A stretch of DNA of 64,000 nucleotides from positions 62,001-126,000 of the forward strand of contig NZ_AMRJ01000001.1 of assembly GCF_000300995.1 (NCBI RefSeq), given 5' to 3'. A program made the translations under genes and the position numbers. This document shows positions 1 to 9,737 of the stretch, one piece after another. Every line of letters starts with the position of its first letter. Position 1 is the first letter of the stretch. Under the pieces are notes generated by a model, which searched no databases, was not told where the DNA came from, and was given only the letters and a program-made list of their open reading frames with translations. Source of the stretch: Alcanivorax hongdengensis A-11-3 (GTDB lineage: Bacteria > Pseudomonadota > Gammaproteobacteria > Pseudomonadales > Alcanivoracaceae).

Positions 1-926
1 AACAGGTACCAGCCCAGCCCGCGGCGCAACCGGGGCAGGTCACGGTCACCTGGCTGGGCACCGCCACCCTGTTGATCAGTGACGGCAAGACCCACCTGCT
101 TACGGACGGGTATTTCACCCGCTCCAGCCTGGACCAGATTCTGCTCTCCGACCTGTCCTCGGACCCCCAGCGTATTCAACAGGGGCTCAAACAGGCGCAC
201 ATCGACAACCTGGATGCGGTGATGGTGCTGCATTCGCACTTCGACCATGCCATGGACAGCGCTCGGGTTGCCGAGCTTACCGGTGCCCGCCTGCTTGGCT
301 CGCACTCCACCGCCATGACCGCCAAAGGCGCACATCTGGATGATCACCGGGTGACCACCGTGGACGTGCACAAGCCTTACCACTTTGGTGACTTTACTGT
401 CACCTTCGTGCCCGCCCGGCACGTGCCGCTGCCCGCGCCGGTGGAAGCCCTGACCGGCAAGGGGCAGATCCACCAGCCACTGGAACAGCCGGCACCGGTG
501 GGTGCCTGGCAGGAAGGCCACTGCTACGCGCTGGTCATTCAGCACCCCAACGGCAGCCTGCTGATACAGGGCAGCGCCGGTGATGTGGCCGGGGCACTGG
601 ACTATTACCGGGCCGACTATGCCTTCGTGGCCAGCGCCAGCCTGGGCAAACAGAGTGAGCATTATCAGAAGACCTTCATGGACAACACCGTCAATGCGGT
701 GCATGCCCGCACGGTGATTCCGATCCACTGGGACAATTTCTTTGCACCGCTCAGTGCCAACGTCAAGCCCCTGCCCCTGCTGCTGGACAACATGGACAAG
801 TCGTTCCGGGCCATCACGTCACATTTCCAGGGGGATTTTCAGGTGCTGCCGCCGACCCACACCATGACGCTCACGCCGCCTGCCGGGCCTGCTCCAGCAC
901 CGCCCGGATCTGCCCCGGCACGGTAA
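1..926 (+). CDS. MBL-fold metallo-hydrolase (5' end outside window)
   Basis: The reading frame is open to the left edge (in-frame codons from base 3), so the N-terminus is missing and a TTG at 72 is not the true start. The visible part begins with a beta-strand-rich VTVTWLGTATLLI segment typical of the family. It carries the metal-binding HxHxDH motif as HSHFDHAMD (about bases 231-257), and a later IPIHWDNFF histidine segment near 718-744. Known members of this superfamily hydrolyse esters, lactones, phosphodiesters or similar bonds with a dinuclear metal centre; the substrate here cannot be told. The last 56 bases overlap the 3' end of the convergent dusC gene, giving a Pro/Ala-rich tail that is probably a by-product of overprinting. 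The family is clear, the function is not. Confidence 0.85.
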   Translation, partial: QVPAQPAAQPGQVTVTWLGTATLLISDGKTHLLTDGYFTRSSLDQILLSDLSSDPQRIQQGLKQAHIDNLDAVMVLHSHFDHAMDSARVAELTGARLLGSHSTAMTAKGAHLDDHRVTTVDVHKPYHFGDFTVTFVPARHVPLPAPVEALTGKGQIHQPLEQPAPVGAWQEGHCYALVIQHPNGSLLIQGSAGDVAGALDYYRADYAFVASASLGKQSEHYQKTFMDNTVNAVHARTVIPIHWDNFFAPLSANVKPLPLLLDNMDKSFRAITSHFQGDFQVLPPTHTMTLTPPAGPAPAPPGSAPAR

Positions 927-1809
927 GCCGCTTGACCTGCTCCAGCAGCATCGCGGCCTCCGGCCAGCGCCGGCGCAGATAACTCAACCACTGCTTGATG
1001 CGCCCGGCCACCTGGGCATCGGTGCCACTACCGTCCACGTCGTCGATAAAAGTCACCAGCACCGGCAATACCGACGCCCAATCGCCGGCCTGCCGGCCTC
1101 GCAATCGGTCCACCAGCAAAGGGTCGGCTACCGCGCCACGTCCGAGCATCAGATCCTGGCAGCCGCTTTCCTGTCGGCAGCGCCATGCATCCTCCGGGCG
1201 CCAGATTTCGCCATTGGCAATCACCGGCAATGACACCGCCTGGCGCAGCAATCCAATGCGATCCCAGTAGGCCGGCGGTCGATAGCCCTGGCGCTTGGTG
1301 CGCCCGTGTACCGTCAGCCAGGCCGCACCGGCCGCCTCCACCGCCTGGGCATTCTCGGTGGCGAGGCCGTCATCCTCGTTCCCCAGGCGCATCTTTACCG
1401 ACACCGGAATGGTCGCCGGCACCGCATCACGCACGGCCCGGGTCACCTGGTAAACCAGCGCCGGCTCATCCAGCAATACCGCGCCACCGCGATGCCGATT
1501 CACGGTTTTGGCGGGGCAACCGAAGTTCAGATCAATGGCCGGCGCCCCCAGCGACACCGCCCGCACGGCATTGTCGGCCACGCAGACCGGGTCCGAGCCC
1601 AGCAGCTGCAGGTGCACCGGGGTACCGGAGCGAGTGCGAGCGCCACGGCGAAGCTCCGGGCACCAGCGGTAGAACACCCGCGGCGGCAGCAGCTCGCCAC
1701 TGACGCGCACGAACTCGCTGACACACCAGTCGTAATCACCGTGATCGGTGAGGGTCTGCCGGACCCAGAAGTCCGCCAGGCCCTCCATGGGGGCAAGGAT
1801 CAGTTTCAT
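871..1809 (-). CDS. dusC: tRNA-dihydrouridine(16) synthase DusC
   Basis: FMN-dependent enzyme that reduces uridine to dihydrouridine in the tRNA D-loop, at U16 for the DusC subfamily. The protein opens with MKLILAPMEGLAD, the usual flavin-barrel start. It carries the catalytic-loop motif NFGCPAKTVNRHRGG with Cys at about residue 98 (the acid/base cysteine), then SVKMRLG, TVHGRTK and VIANGEI segments of the TIM barrel. The start at 1809 is chosen because the conserved MKLILAPMEG begins there; an upstream in-frame ATG at 1833 would add eight non-conserved residues. Length is about 312 aa, normal for DusC. It is divergent from the thioesterase gene and converges on the metallo-hydrolase gene with a 56-bp 3' overlap. 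Confidence 0.93.
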   Translation of the reverse strand: MKLILAPMEGLADFWVRQTLTDHGDYDWCVSEFVRVSGELLPPRVFYRWCPELRRGARTRSGTPVHLQLLGSDPVCVADNAVRAVSLGAPAIDLNFGCPAKTVNRHRGGAVLLDEPALVYQVTRAVRDAVPATIPVSVKMRLGNEDDGLATENAQAVEAAGAAWLTVHGRTKRQGYRPPAYWDRIGLLRQAVSLPVIANGEIWRPEDAWRCRQESGCQDLMLGRGAVADPLLVDRLRGRQAGDWASVLPVLVTFIDDVDGSGTDAQVAGRIKQWLSYLRRRWPEAAMLLEQVKRLTVPGQIRAVLEQARQAA

Positions 1810-1884
1810 GGCGCGCATTCTACCCGACATCATTGAACAAAAGCGTCATTGCGCCGCGCCACCGGGCCATCAATACTGCCGGTC

Positions 1885-2337
1885 ATGTGGACAACCGAAT
1901 TGCGCCCGCGCTTCAGCGAGACTGATGCACTGGGTCACATCAACAACACCGTGTTGCCGGTCTGGTTCATGGAAGCCCGGGAGCCGGTGCTGCGCCTGTT
2001 TTCGCCAACACTGGGCCGGGACGGTAACAATGCCCTGGCGGTGGTGCGCATGGAGGTGGATTTTCACGCCGAAACCCTGTTCGGCAGCCCGGTGACCATT
2101 ACCACCGGCATCGGCGAGCTGGGAAACCGGTCTTTCCAGGTGATCCAGGAGGCTTGGCAGAACCAGGTGCTGACCGCCCGCGGCGTGGCCACCCTGGTCA
2201 GTTTTGATACCCGTGAACGACGCAGCCAGCCGCTCACGGCATCACTGCGGGCACAGCTACAGGCCCATCAGGTAGCGGATCAGAAAGACAGGGAAGAGGA
2301 AGGAGCCCCCGCCGGCCGCGCAGGCAAGACGCCATAG
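1885..2337 (+). CDS. Hotdog-fold acyl-CoA thioesterase (4HBT family)
   Basis: Small thioesterase of the YbgC/4-hydroxybenzoyl-CoA thioesterase type. It has the hallmark RPRFSETDALGHINNTVLPVWFMEAREP near the N-terminus, with the conserved Asp and the GHINN loop, followed by the VVRMEVDFHAE and FQVIQEAWQN strands of the hotdog fold. About 150 aa. The ATG at 1885 is preferred because homology begins there; an upstream in-frame ATG at 1849 adds twelve residues without family character. The C-terminal 25 residues are charged and poorly conserved. The physiological acyl-CoA is unknown. The gene is divergent from dusC and probably monocistronic. Confidence 0.85.
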   Translation: MWTTELRPRFSETDALGHINNTVLPVWFMEAREPVLRLFSPTLGRDGNNALAVVRMEVDFHAETLFGSPVTITTGIGELGNRSFQVIQEAWQNQVLTARGVATLVSFDTRERRSQPLTASLRAQLQAHQVADQKDREEEGAPAGRAGKTP

Positions 2338-2671
2338 CTTAGGAGATCAGAGGAAGAAGCTGCCTGCGAACTCCGGCGGGTATTCCACTATACGCACGGC
2401 CGGGGAAACGGTGGAAGCCTCTGATTAGAACCATTTGGAATCAATCCGCCGGATTCATTCCCGCCCTTACCCTCCCCTTTATTTTCAATTAGTTAGTAAT
2501 TGTGTGTGAGCACACACATACACTTTGCCCAGCAATGCCATGGGGATTTTTCCGACCACGGGCACTACCATGCGGCCATGGCAATTGATTCACCCTCGCC
2601 GGTGCATTACTGTTGCCGCCGGCTACCCTGCCCCGTTAGCGGGCAGTTGTGAATCGCCCAAGGAGACCGTC
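2338..2671. other. Intergenic region upstream of xseB
   Basis: No gene is seen here. It contains an AT-rich patch (about 2480-2500) and a near-perfect dyad, TGTGTGTGAGCACACACA, at 2501-2518. The dyad could be part of a promoter or operator for the xseB-ispA-dxs operon. An open frame from 2525 runs into xseB, but its first 49 codons look non-coding. Confidence 0.5.
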
Positions 2672-2914
2672 ATGGCCAAAAGTGCCACACCGCCCCTGGA
2701 AACCTCTCTGGACAACCTGGAAGCGCTGGTCGAGCGCATGGAATCCGGCGAATTGACGCTGGAAGAGTCCCTGCAGGCCTTCGAGCAAGGCGTGCGGCTG
2801 TCGCGGCAATGCCAGCAGGCCCTGCAGCAGGCCGAACAGAAAGTGCGCATCCTGCTGGAACAGAATAACGAGGCGGAACCGGCGCCCTTTAGCGGCGACA
2901 GCGATGAGCAGTAG
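2672..2914 (+). CDS. xseB: Exodeoxyribonuclease VII small subunit
   Basis: Small subunit of exonuclease VII, which degrades single-stranded DNA together with the large XseA subunit (not in this window). The 80-aa protein has the family signature [42 protein letters not shown], a two-helix hairpin, and the usual acidic tail. The ATG at 2672 is preferred over the upstream in-frame start at 2525 because an AAGGAGA ribosome site precedes it and homology begins at MAKS. The stop overlaps the ispA start by 11 bp, so the two are translationally coupled, the common proteobacterial arrangement xseB-ispA-dxs. Confidence 0.95.
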   Translation: MAKSATPPLETSLDNLEALVERMESGELTLEESLQAFEQGVRLSRQCQQALQQAEQKVRILLEQNNEAEPAPFSGDSDEQ

Positions 2915-3800
2915 TTTTCCGGCCCTGGACCGGCTTGGCGACGACGCCCGCGTTCGCCTGGAACAAACCCTGGATCAGCACCTGCCCCTGGACAGCGCCG
3001 CACCGAGGCTGAGCGACGCCATGCGCTATGCGGCCCTGAGCGGCGGCAAGCGCATCCGCCCGCTGCTGGTCTACGGCGCCGCCCGCCTGGCCGGCGCCAC
3101 GCTTGGCCAGGCGGATATTCCCGCCGCTGCGGTGGAAATGGTGCATGCCTACTCACTGGTGCATGACGACCTGCCGGCCATGGACGATGACGACCTGCGC
3201 CGCGGACAGCCCACCTGCCATCGGGCCTTTGACGAGGCCACGGCCATCCTGGCCGGCGATACCCTGCACACCCGCGCCTTTGAATTGCTGGCCAGCGCCG
3301 GCGATTACCCGCCCGCCACCCGTATCACCATGGTGCAGCGGCTGTGCGAGGCCGCTGGCGTCAACGGCATGGCCGCCGGCCAGATGCAGGATATGCTGGC
3401 CCATGGCCGGGTTCAGACCCTGGCCGCCCTGGAAGCCATGCACTATCTGAAAACCGGCCGCCTGATCACTGCCAGCCTGCAACTGGGCTACCTGGCCGCC
3501 CAGGTGGATCAGCCCACCCTGCTGCAGGACCTGTGCACCTATGGCGACGCCATTGGCCTGGCGTTCCAGATTCAGGATGACATTCTCGATATCACCGCCG
3601 GCACCGAGCAGCTGGGCAAACCGGCCGGTTCCGACGAGAAACACCAGAAAAGCACCTTCCCGTCGCTACTGGGTCTGGAACCCAGCCGCCAGCGAGCCAG
3701 TCAACTGTGTGAGACGGCACAACAGGCGCTGGCCGGCTATGGCGACAGCGCCCTGCCCCTGCAACAACTGGCGCAATACATCATCAGCCGCAATCACTGA
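2904..3800 (+). CDS. ispA: Farnesyl diphosphate synthase (geranyltranstransferase)
   Basis: Condenses isopentenyl diphosphate with dimethylallyl and geranyl diphosphate to give farnesyl diphosphate, the precursor of ubiquinone side chains and undecaprenyl phosphate. It shows the first aspartate-rich motif [14 protein letters not shown] (residues 88-101) that binds Mg-diphosphate, the GGKRIRP motif (48-54), and the second motif DDILD (225-229). Length 298 aa is standard. It overlaps xseB by 11 bp and lies 63 bp upstream of the chosen dxs start, so one transcript probably serves all three. Confidence 0.97.
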   Translation: MSSSFPALDRLGDDARVRLEQTLDQHLPLDSAAPRLSDAMRYAALSGGKRIRPLLVYGAARLAGATLGQADIPAAAVEMVHAYSLVHDDLPAMDDDDLRRGQPTCHRAFDEATAILAGDTLHTRAFELLASAGDYPPATRITMVQRLCEAAGVNGMAAGQMQDMLAHGRVQTLAALEAMHYLKTGRLITASLQLGYLAAQVDQPTLLQDLCTYGDAIGLAFQIQDDILDITAGTEQLGKPAGSDEKHQKSTFPSLLGLEPSRQRASQLCETAQQALAGYGDSALPLQQLAQYIISRNH

Positions 3801-3863
3801 CGATTGACCCCTTGCCCCGGTATACTTGACTCAGTCACGCATCACTATCATCAGGCCGATTTC

Positions 3864-5780
3864 ATGCCCAGGACGTTTACCCAGATTCCGCTGACGCGCC
3901 CCAACACGCCCCTGCTGGACAGCATCAACAGGCCCGCGGACCTGCGCCGTCTGCCGGCGGCACAGCTGGGCCCGCTGGCCGATGAGCTGCGTGAATACCT
4001 GCTTTACGCCGTCGGCCAGGCCGGTGGCCACTTCGGCGCCGGCCTGGGCGTGGTGGAGCTGACCATCGCCCTGCACTACTTGTACAACACCCCGGACGAC
4101 CGCCTGGTGTGGGATGTGGGCCACCAGTGCTACCCGCACAAGATTCTCACCGGGCGCCGCGAGGGCCTGCTCAACATTCGCCAGCAGGACGGCCTGTCCG
4201 GTTTTCCCAAGCGCAGTGAGTCCGAATACGACACCTTCGGCGTGGGCCACTCCTCCACCTCCATCAGCGCCGCCCTGGGCATGGCCCTGGGCGCGGAGAT
4301 GGCCGGTAGCGACCGCCGGGCCGTGGCCATCATCGGCGACGGCGCCATGACCGCCGGCCAAGCCTTCGAGGCACTCAGCCACGCGGCCCACACGCGCTCC
4401 AACCTGCTGGTGGTACTCAACGACAACAACATGTCGATTTCCCACAACGTGGGGGGCTTGGCCAATTATTTCGCCCGGGTCTGGGCCTCCAAGAGCTATA
4501 TCGCCCTGCGCGAGGGCGGCAAGAAGGTCCTGTCGGCGATGCCCGCGGCCTGGGATTTCGTGCGCCGCACCGAAGAAAGCATGAAGAACATGGTCAGCCC
4601 GGACATGTTGTTCGAGTCCATCGGCTTCAACTACATCGGCCCCATCGATGGCCACAACATCGAGGAGCTGGTGCGCACCCTGCGCAACATGCAGCACCTG
4701 GAAGGTCCGCAACTGCTGCACGTCTACACCACCAAGGGCAAGGGCTTCGCCCAGGCGGAACTGGACCCGGTGGGCTACCACGCCATCAACAAGATCGAAC
4801 CCAAGCCCAAGGTGCAGGTGGCGGTGCCGGCCAAGCCGAAAAGCCCCAAATACCAGGAAATCTTCGGCCGCTGGCTATGCGATATGGCAGCCAGGGACCC
4901 GCGTCTGGTCGGCATTACCCCGGCCATGTGCGAAGGTTCCGGCATGGTGGAATTCAGCCAGCGCTTTGCCGACCGTTACCACGACGTGGCCATCTGCGAA
5001 CAACATGCGGTGACCCTGGCCGCCGGGCTGGCCTGCGAAAAGCAGAAGCCGGTGGTGGCCATCTACTCCACCTTTCTGCAACGCGGCTACGACCAGCTGA
5101 TCCATGACGTGGCCCTGCAGGATCTGGATGTGACCTTTGCCCTGGACCGCGCGGGCCTGGTGGGCGAAGACGGCGCCACCCACGGTGGTGTGTTTGATCT
5201 GGCCTACCTGCGCACCGTGCCCAACATGGTGATTGCCGCCCCCTCGGACGAAAACGAGTGCCGCCAGCTGCTCTACAGTGCCTATCAGCACAATGGTCCG
5301 GCGGCGGTGCGCTACCCCCGTGGGACCGGCCCGGGCGTCGCCACGGAAGAAACCATGACCGCCCTGCCCCTGGGCCAGTCACGCACCCTGCAAACCGGCA
5401 AGGACGTGGCCATTCTGGCCTTTGGCGCACTGACGCCGGCGGCCCAGGAAGCCGGCAAGGCCCTCAATGCCACGGTCATCGACATGCGCTGGGTGAAGCC
5501 CCTGGACCGGGACGCGATCATGGCCGCCGCCGCTCAACACCGTCTGCTGGTCACCGTGGAAGACCATCAGCTGATGGGCGGTGCCGGCTCGGCGGTCAAT
5601 GAATTGCTGTTGCAGGAGGGAGTGCAGATACCGGTACTCAACCTGGCCCTGCCGGACCACTTTATCCACCACGGCAAGCGCGATGCCCTGCTGGCCCAGG
5701 CCGGGCTGGACAGCGCCAGCATTGAGCGGCGCATCCGCGAGCGCCTGGACAGTCAGGCCAGCCTGCGCGAAGCGCCCTAG
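3864..5780 (+). CDS. dxs: 1-deoxy-D-xylulose-5-phosphate synthase
   Basis: Thiamine-diphosphate enzyme joining pyruvate and glyceraldehyde-3-phosphate, the first step of the MEP isoprenoid pathway. It shows [16 protein letters not shown], the TPP-binding [17 protein letters not shown], and in the transketolase pyrimidine domain [12 protein letters not shown] and [15 protein letters not shown]. Length is 638 aa from the ATG at 3864, where MPRTFTQIP begins; a longer frame from 3804 adds 20 unconserved residues overlapping the ispA end region. It supplies IPP/DMAPP to IspA, encoded just upstream, so the operon links two steps of the same pathway. It converges on the diguanylate cyclase gene with an 8-bp gap. 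Confidence 0.97.
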   Translation: MPRTFTQIPLTRPNTPLLDSINRPADLRRLPAAQLGPLADELREYLLYAVGQAGGHFGAGLGVVELTIALHYLYNTPDDRLVWDVGHQCYPHKILTGRREGLLNIRQQDGLSGFPKRSESEYDTFGVGHSSTSISAALGMALGAEMAGSDRRAVAIIGDGAMTAGQAFEALSHAAHTRSNLLVVLNDNNMSISHNVGGLANYFARVWASKSYIALREGGKKVLSAMPAAWDFVRRTEESMKNMVSPDMLFESIGFNYIGPIDGHNIEELVRTLRNMQHLEGPQLLHVYTTKGKGFAQAELDPVGYHAINKIEPKPKVQVAVPAKPKSPKYQEIFGRWLCDMAARDPRLVGITPAMCEGSGMVEFSQRFADRYHDVAICEQHAVTLAAGLACEKQKPVVAIYSTFLQRGYDQLIHDVALQDLDVTFALDRAGLVGEDGATHGGVFDLAYLRTVPNMVIAAPSDENECRQLLYSAYQHNGPAAVRYPRGTGPGVATEETMTALPLGQSRTLQTGKDVAILAFGALTPAAQEAGKALNATVIDMRWVKPLDRDAIMAAAAQHRLLVTVEDHQLMGGAGSAVNELLLQEGVQIPVLNLALPDHFIHHGKRDALLAQAGLDSASIERRIRERLDSQASLREAP

Positions 5781-5788
5781 GGCGGGCC

Positions 5789-7060
5789 CTAGTCAGACGA
5801 GCTCTTGCCCAGGCCGCTGTCCTTGTCCGGGGGGCCGGTTTCGTCACGTACCAGCCGCACCGGTTGCTTTGGCTGGAAGAAACTCCAGCAGTCGCGACCG
5901 CGCTGCTTGGCGCTGTAGAGCGCCTGGTCCGCGGCCTCCAGCAATTCCAGCGGCTGGCCCGGTGAGCGTGGCGTCAGGGTGGCTACCCCTACGCTGACGG
6001 TGACCACGTCCCGGTGCTGGTTCCAGTGATGGGGCAGGCCCAACGCCCGGATCGCCGCACATAACCGTGAAGCCAGCACCCGGGCTTCCTGCTCGCCGGT
6101 GCGCGGGTACAGCAGCACGAACTCTTCACCGCCGAAACGGGCCACCAGATCGCCCCCTCGACGGGCATAGCGCTTGAACTCCGCCGCCAGCGCCTGCAGA
6201 CACCGGTCGCCCTGCAGGTGGCCGTAATGGTCGTTGTAGTCCTTGAAACAATCCACATCCACCAGCATCAGCGCCAGCGGCTCCTGATTACGCAGGCAGC
6301 GGCGCCACTCGCGCTCCAGCTCTTCATCAAACAGGCGCCGGTTGGCCAGGCCGGTGAGGCTGTCCTGGCGACTGAGACGATGCAGACGCTCGGCCATGGC
6401 CTGGGTACGCCGTTGCTGGGTGATCACCTGCCGCTGGTTGAAGAACAGCATCCGGTCGCGCACCTCGGTGGTGTAGCACAGGAACATGCTTAACAGGCTG
6501 ATGCCGGTATAGGTGCGGTTCATCACCAGCCAGTCCACCCCCTGGCCCAGGGTTTCCGCCACCAGCAGCCCCAGCAGGCCGCCGCCCCAGCCGGCCAGCA
6601 TGGCCACCGGGAAACGTAACCCCACCATGGCGTAAACGATGACCAATGCGTAGATGACACTGGTCTGGGCCAGCTGCCCGGAAGGCTGATGGCCAATGAA
6701 ACCGGGGATGGCCACCGACACGGCCACCGCCAGAAAACTGCCGATGCCGGCATAGACAGGGAAATAGCGGTCCAGCGCCCGGATCTGTGCCAGGCAACCG
6801 GCGATCAGCACGATGATGCCCACCCAGATATACCAGGCCAGCCAGGGCCCGCGGATGGGGTCCGACGCCATGCTGTAGATGCCGCTGATCAGCAGGATGT
6901 AGAGCAGCAGGATATAGAAAGCATTAATGCGGAAGGCCGACACGGCCTGCTGGCATTGATAACGGCGATAAGACAGCTCCAGCCGGTGCGGAAACCGCAA
7001 CCAGCGCAAACCGGGTGAAACCACCCGACGGGAGCGTGGGTCCTGGTCGAGCATGAGCAA
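5789..7060 (-). CDS. Membrane-bound GGDEF diguanylate cyclase
   Basis: Makes the second messenger cyclic di-GMP from two GTP. The N-terminal ~205 residues contain about six hydrophobic segments (roughly 45-62, 75-92, 104-122, 134-148, 152-170 and 183-197), a membrane sensor of unknown ligand. The C-terminal catalytic domain has DSLTGLANRRLFDEEL, the active-site signature GGEEF (310-314), and an intact inhibitory I-site RxxD (RGGD, 301-304) five residues upstream, so product feedback inhibition is expected. No EAL domain is present. Its head faces pgpA, which is transcribed the same way, across an 89-bp gap. A PilZ receptor gene at 27293 could be an effector for the signal, but that link is only inference. 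Confidence 0.93.
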   Translation of the reverse strand: MLMLDQDPRSRRVVSPGLRWLRFPHRLELSYRRYQCQQAVSAFRINAFYILLLYILLISGIYSMASDPIRGPWLAWYIWVGIIVLIAGCLAQIRALDRYFPVYAGIGSFLAVAVSVAIPGFIGHQPSGQLAQTSVIYALVIVYAMVGLRFPVAMLAGWGGGLLGLLVAETLGQGVDWLVMNRTYTGISLLSMFLCYTTEVRDRMLFFNQRQVITQQRRTQAMAERLHRLSRQDSLTGLANRRLFDEELEREWRRCLRNQEPLALMLVDVDCFKDYNDHYGHLQGDRCLQALAAEFKRYARRGGDLVARFGGEEFVLLYPRTGEQEARVLASRLCAAIRALGLPHHWNQHRDVVTVSVGVATLTPRSPGQPLELLEAADQALYSAKQRGRDCWSFFQPKQPVRLVRDETGPPDKDSGLGKSSSD

Positions 7061-7149
7061 ATCCTTTGCGCATTAAAGCCTGATTCAGGCTAATTCCTGC
7101 CCGCTTTCAGTGCGAAACTTTTCGACCCAACGGTACCATCGTCACGACA

Positions 7150-7635
7150 TCAGGCGGTCAGCCCCGGCCATTGCCACAGCATCAGCTGCAACACCAGGGC
7201 CGCGTAGACCCCGGCCAGCAGGTCATCGACCATGATGCCCAGCCCCCCTTCCACGTGGCGATCCAGCCAGCTGATCGGCCAGGGCTTGATGATGTCGAAC
7301 ACCCGAAACAGCACAAACCCGGCCAGCGCCGTCCAGGGGCTTACCGGCACGGCAATCATGGTGATCATCAACCCGGCGATCTCGTCCCAGACGATACCCG
7401 GATGATCATGCACATTCATGTCATGGGACGTCTTGCCGCACAGGTAGGGCCCCACGGCAATGATCAACACAGTGGCCAGCAAATAGCCCCACAGGGGCAG
7501 CTGGGCACACAGCCACCAGATCGGCAGGGCTGCCAGGGTGCCGAAGGTCCCCGGGGCGATGGGCGCCAGCCCGGAGCCAAAACCGAAAGCGAGAAAATGC
7601 ACCGGGTTGCTCATCCGCGGTCGCTGGAATTCCAT
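7150..7635 (-). CDS. pgpA: Phosphatidylglycerophosphatase A
   Basis: Inner-membrane phosphatase that removes phosphate from phosphatidylglycerophosphate to give phosphatidylglycerol. It shows the family motifs FGSGLAPIAPGTFGTL, HPGIVWDEIAG and FRVFDIIKPWPI, with several membrane segments in 161 aa. The ATG at 7635 is used; an internal Met at residue 8 (MSNPVHF) is an alternative. It is the last gene of the ribD-ribE-ribBA-ribH-nusB-thiL-pgpA run, 18 bp after thiL, an order widely conserved in gammaproteobacteria. Confidence 0.95.
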   Translation of the reverse strand: MEFQRPRMSNPVHFLAFGFGSGLAPIAPGTFGTLAALPIWWLCAQLPLWGYLLATVLIIAVGPYLCGKTSHDMNVHDHPGIVWDEIAGLMITMIAVPVSPWTALAGFVLFRVFDIIKPWPISWLDRHVEGGLGIMVDDLLAGVYAALVLQLMLWQWPGLTA

Positions 7636-7653
7636 GCCTTGTCCTTATTCTGA

Positions 7654-8580
7654 TCAGAAGTGCTGCCAGCCGGAGGCCGTCAACGGATGTTCCGTGCCGT
7701 CATCGCCGCGCATGCGCAGGCCCGGGTGCGACTGAATCTCGCCAATCACATGGCTGCCTGCCGGTACCGGCGCCCGGGCCGCCTGGGTAAACAGCAAAAG
7801 GTAATCATCGCCGGCCTGCAAGGCCCGGGACAAGCGCATGGCCGGTGCCAGCGCCGAAAGCGCCGGCGATTTGGCCAGCAGTGTCATCAGGGCCGGCTCA
7901 TGCAAACAGGCCCCCAGATCGCCGGAGGCCTTGAGCACATGGACCAGATCCGCCAGCAACCCGTCGGAAATATCGATGGCGGCATGGGCCTGGCCCCGCA
8001 GGGCACGCCCCAGGACGAGTTGGGGAGCCGGCCGGCAAAGTCGCGCCACCGCCGGGCCATCACGGCGACCGGCCTGCCACTGGTTGAGCCCTTCACCGGC
8101 TTCGCCGGGCACGCCGCCGACCAGAATCCTGTCACCGGCGCGGGCCCCGTCGCGGCGCAGCGCCTGACCCGGCGGCACGGCACCGGTAGCCTGGATCGAC
8201 ACGGACAGTGGCCCGCGGGTCACATCCCCGCCCACCAGACTGATGCCACTGGCGTCGGCGAGCGCAAACAGGCCGGCGCTGAATGCCTCCAGCCAGGGCT
8301 CGTCCACGTCAGGTAACGTCAGGGAAAGCAGAAACCAGAGCGGCTCGGCACCCATGGCGGCCAGGTCCGACAGGTTCACTGCCAGGCAACGGTAACCGAT
8401 GTCCGCCGCCGGCATGTCTTCGGGGAAATGACGCCCTGCCAGACTGGTGTCCTGGGTCATGACCAGCTGCTGGCCGGCGGGGGGCGTCAGCAGGGCCGCA
8501 TCGTCTCCCGGCCCCAGCACCACGCTGTCGCTCTGGGCGTGATGGAAATAACGGCGGATGAGGGAAAACTCATCCAGCAT
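7654..8580 (-). CDS. thiL: Thiamine-monophosphate kinase
   Basis: Phosphorylates thiamine monophosphate to the active cofactor thiamine diphosphate. The N-terminus MLDEFSLIRRYF followed by GPGDDAALL (Mg-ATP site) and AVNLSDLAAMGAEPLW are diagnostic, as are GGDVTRGP and AIDISDGLLADL further on. Length 308 aa is slightly short of the usual ~320. The usual TDTLVEGVHF segment appears here as TQDTSLAGRHF, a mild divergence that keeps the Asp. It lies between nusB and pgpA. The TPP product is the cofactor of Dxs, encoded upstream in this window. Confidence 0.95.
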   Translation of the reverse strand: MLDEFSLIRRYFHHAQSDSVVLGPGDDAALLTPPAGQQLVMTQDTSLAGRHFPEDMPAADIGYRCLAVNLSDLAAMGAEPLWFLLSLTLPDVDEPWLEAFSAGLFALADASGISLVGGDVTRGPLSVSIQATGAVPPGQALRRDGARAGDRILVGGVPGEAGEGLNQWQAGRRDGPAVARLCRPAPQLVLGRALRGQAHAAIDISDGLLADLVHVLKASGDLGACLHEPALMTLLAKSPALSALAPAMRLSRALQAGDDYLLLFTQAARAPVPAGSHVIGEIQSHPGLRMRGDDGTEHPLTASGWQHF

Positions 8581-8618
8581 GCCCGGCCTCCCGGGCCAGC
8601 CGGCAGACCGGGCATGCC

Positions 8619-9071
8619 TCAGTCACGGGGACGCTTCTCCGCCGCTTCGGCGTAGCGCACCTGGCGGGCCAGTTTGTCCAGCACACCGTTGACGTACTTG
8701 AAGGACTCTTCAGCCCCGAACACCTTGGCAAGCTCAATGCCCTCGTTGATGACCACCCGGTAGGGGACATCCAGACGCTCCTTGAGCTCGTAGGCTCCCA
8801 GACGCAGGATGGCTTTCTCCACCTGGGACAGTTCCTCCACCCGCCGGTCAAGCATGGGCGAAAGCAGGCCGTCCAGCTCGGACACCCTGGCGGTGACTCC
8901 GTGGAGCAGCTCATGGAAGTATTGCCGGTCGGTGCTGGCAAAATCCTGGTTGGCCAGGAACTGGGCCTCGATATCGGACACCGCGGCACCGGCCAGCTGC
9001 CATTGGTACAGGGCCTGCAGGGTGAAACGACGGGCCCGACGACGGGCATTGGGGGTGGAAGGATTGTTCAT
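8619..9071 (-). CDS. nusB: Transcription antitermination factor NusB
   Basis: RNA-binding helical protein that pairs with NusE (ribosomal S10) at boxA to prevent premature termination in rRNA operons. The 150-aa product starts MNNPSTPNARRRARRFTLQALYQWQL, the typical basic N-terminus. It has the C-terminal ILRLGAYELKERLDVPYRVVINEGIELAKVFGAEESFKYVNGVLDKLA core. The ATG at 9071 is chosen over an upstream in-frame start at 9188, because the extra 39 residues overlap ribH and have no family match. It follows ribH by 61 bp. Confidence 0.96.
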   Translation of the reverse strand: MNNPSTPNARRRARRFTLQALYQWQLAGAAVSDIEAQFLANQDFASTDRQYFHELLHGVTARVSELDGLLSPMLDRRVEELSQVEKAILRLGAYELKERLDVPYRVVINEGIELAKVFGAEESFKYVNGVLDKLARQVRYAEAAEKRPRD

Positions 9072-9132
9072 GCTGCCTCGAATAACGGAGCCGGTGCGGG
9101 ACGCCAGCGCCCCGCGCCGCGTCCCGCGGGAT

Positions 9133-9603
9133 TTACAGTGCCTTGAAAAGGGAGACCATTTCCAGTGCGGACATGGCCGCCTCGGCACCCTTGTTGCCGG
9201 CCTTGGTGCCGGAGCGCTCGATGGCCTGCTCTATGGTGTCCACGGTCAACACGCCGAAGACCACCGGTACGCCGGTGGCATTCTGCACGCTGGCAATGCC
9301 CTTGGCGGCTTCGCCGGCCACATACTCGAAATGGGCGGTGCCACCGCGAATCACCGCACCCAGGGTGATCACCGCGTCGTAGTCACGCTTTTCGATGATC
9401 TTCTTCACCGCCACCGGCAGCTCCCAGGCACCGGGCACGCGGATCACTTCAATGTCGTCACGGCTAACGCCATGACGCACCAGCGCATCCACTGCGCCTT
9501 CCAGCAGGGCTTCCACCACAAAGCTGTTAAAGCGAGCCACCACGATGCCATAGCGACCGCCCACATTGTTGAGAGTGCCTTCAAGGGTCTTGATGTTGTG
9601 CAT
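9133..9603 (-). CDS. ribH: 6,7-dimethyl-8-ribityllumazine synthase
   Basis: Penultimate enzyme of riboflavin synthesis. It condenses 5-amino-6-ribitylamino-uracil with 3,4-dihydroxybutanone 4-phosphate (the RibB product). It shows [51 protein letters not shown] and [17 protein letters not shown], all standard, in 156 aa; these form icosahedral or pentameric shells in the family. It is separated from ribBA by a long palindromic repeat (9662-9732). Confidence 0.97.
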   Translation of the reverse strand: MHNIKTLEGTLNNVGGRYGIVVARFNSFVVEALLEGAVDALVRHGVSRDDIEVIRVPGAWELPVAVKKIIEKRDYDAVITLGAVIRGGTAHFEYVAGEAAKGIASVQNATGVPVVFGVLTVDTIEQAIERSGTKAGNKGAEAAMSALEMVSLFKAL

Positions 9604-9661
9604 GCTTGCCTTCCTGTCAGTGCCGGTGGCTCACGGCTACCGACGCAGTATTTAACTTGGG

Positions 9662-9732
9662 GCCGGACGTCGGAAGTCTGACGTCTGACGCTTTTGAAGT
9701 TGTCGTCGGACGTCCGACCTCAGACGTCCGGC
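9662..9732. repeat. Long palindromic intergenic repeat after ribBA
   Basis: Two 29-bp arms (9662-9690 and 9704-9732) are inverted copies matching at 25 of 29 positions, around a 13-base loop. The arms are built from short GACGTC/GTCTGACG units. The element lies 5 bp beyond the ribBA stop, where the ribBA-ribH message would form a strong hairpin. No T-run follows it, so it is not a standard intrinsic terminator. A related palindrome lies at 10920-10951. Confidence 0.75.
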
Positions 9733-9737
9733 TTATC

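Noticed and set aside
871..926. Frameshift at the 3' end of the metallo-hydrolase gene
   Set aside because: The Pro/Ala-rich tail is explained by the convergent overlap with dusC; the conserved domain is complete before it.
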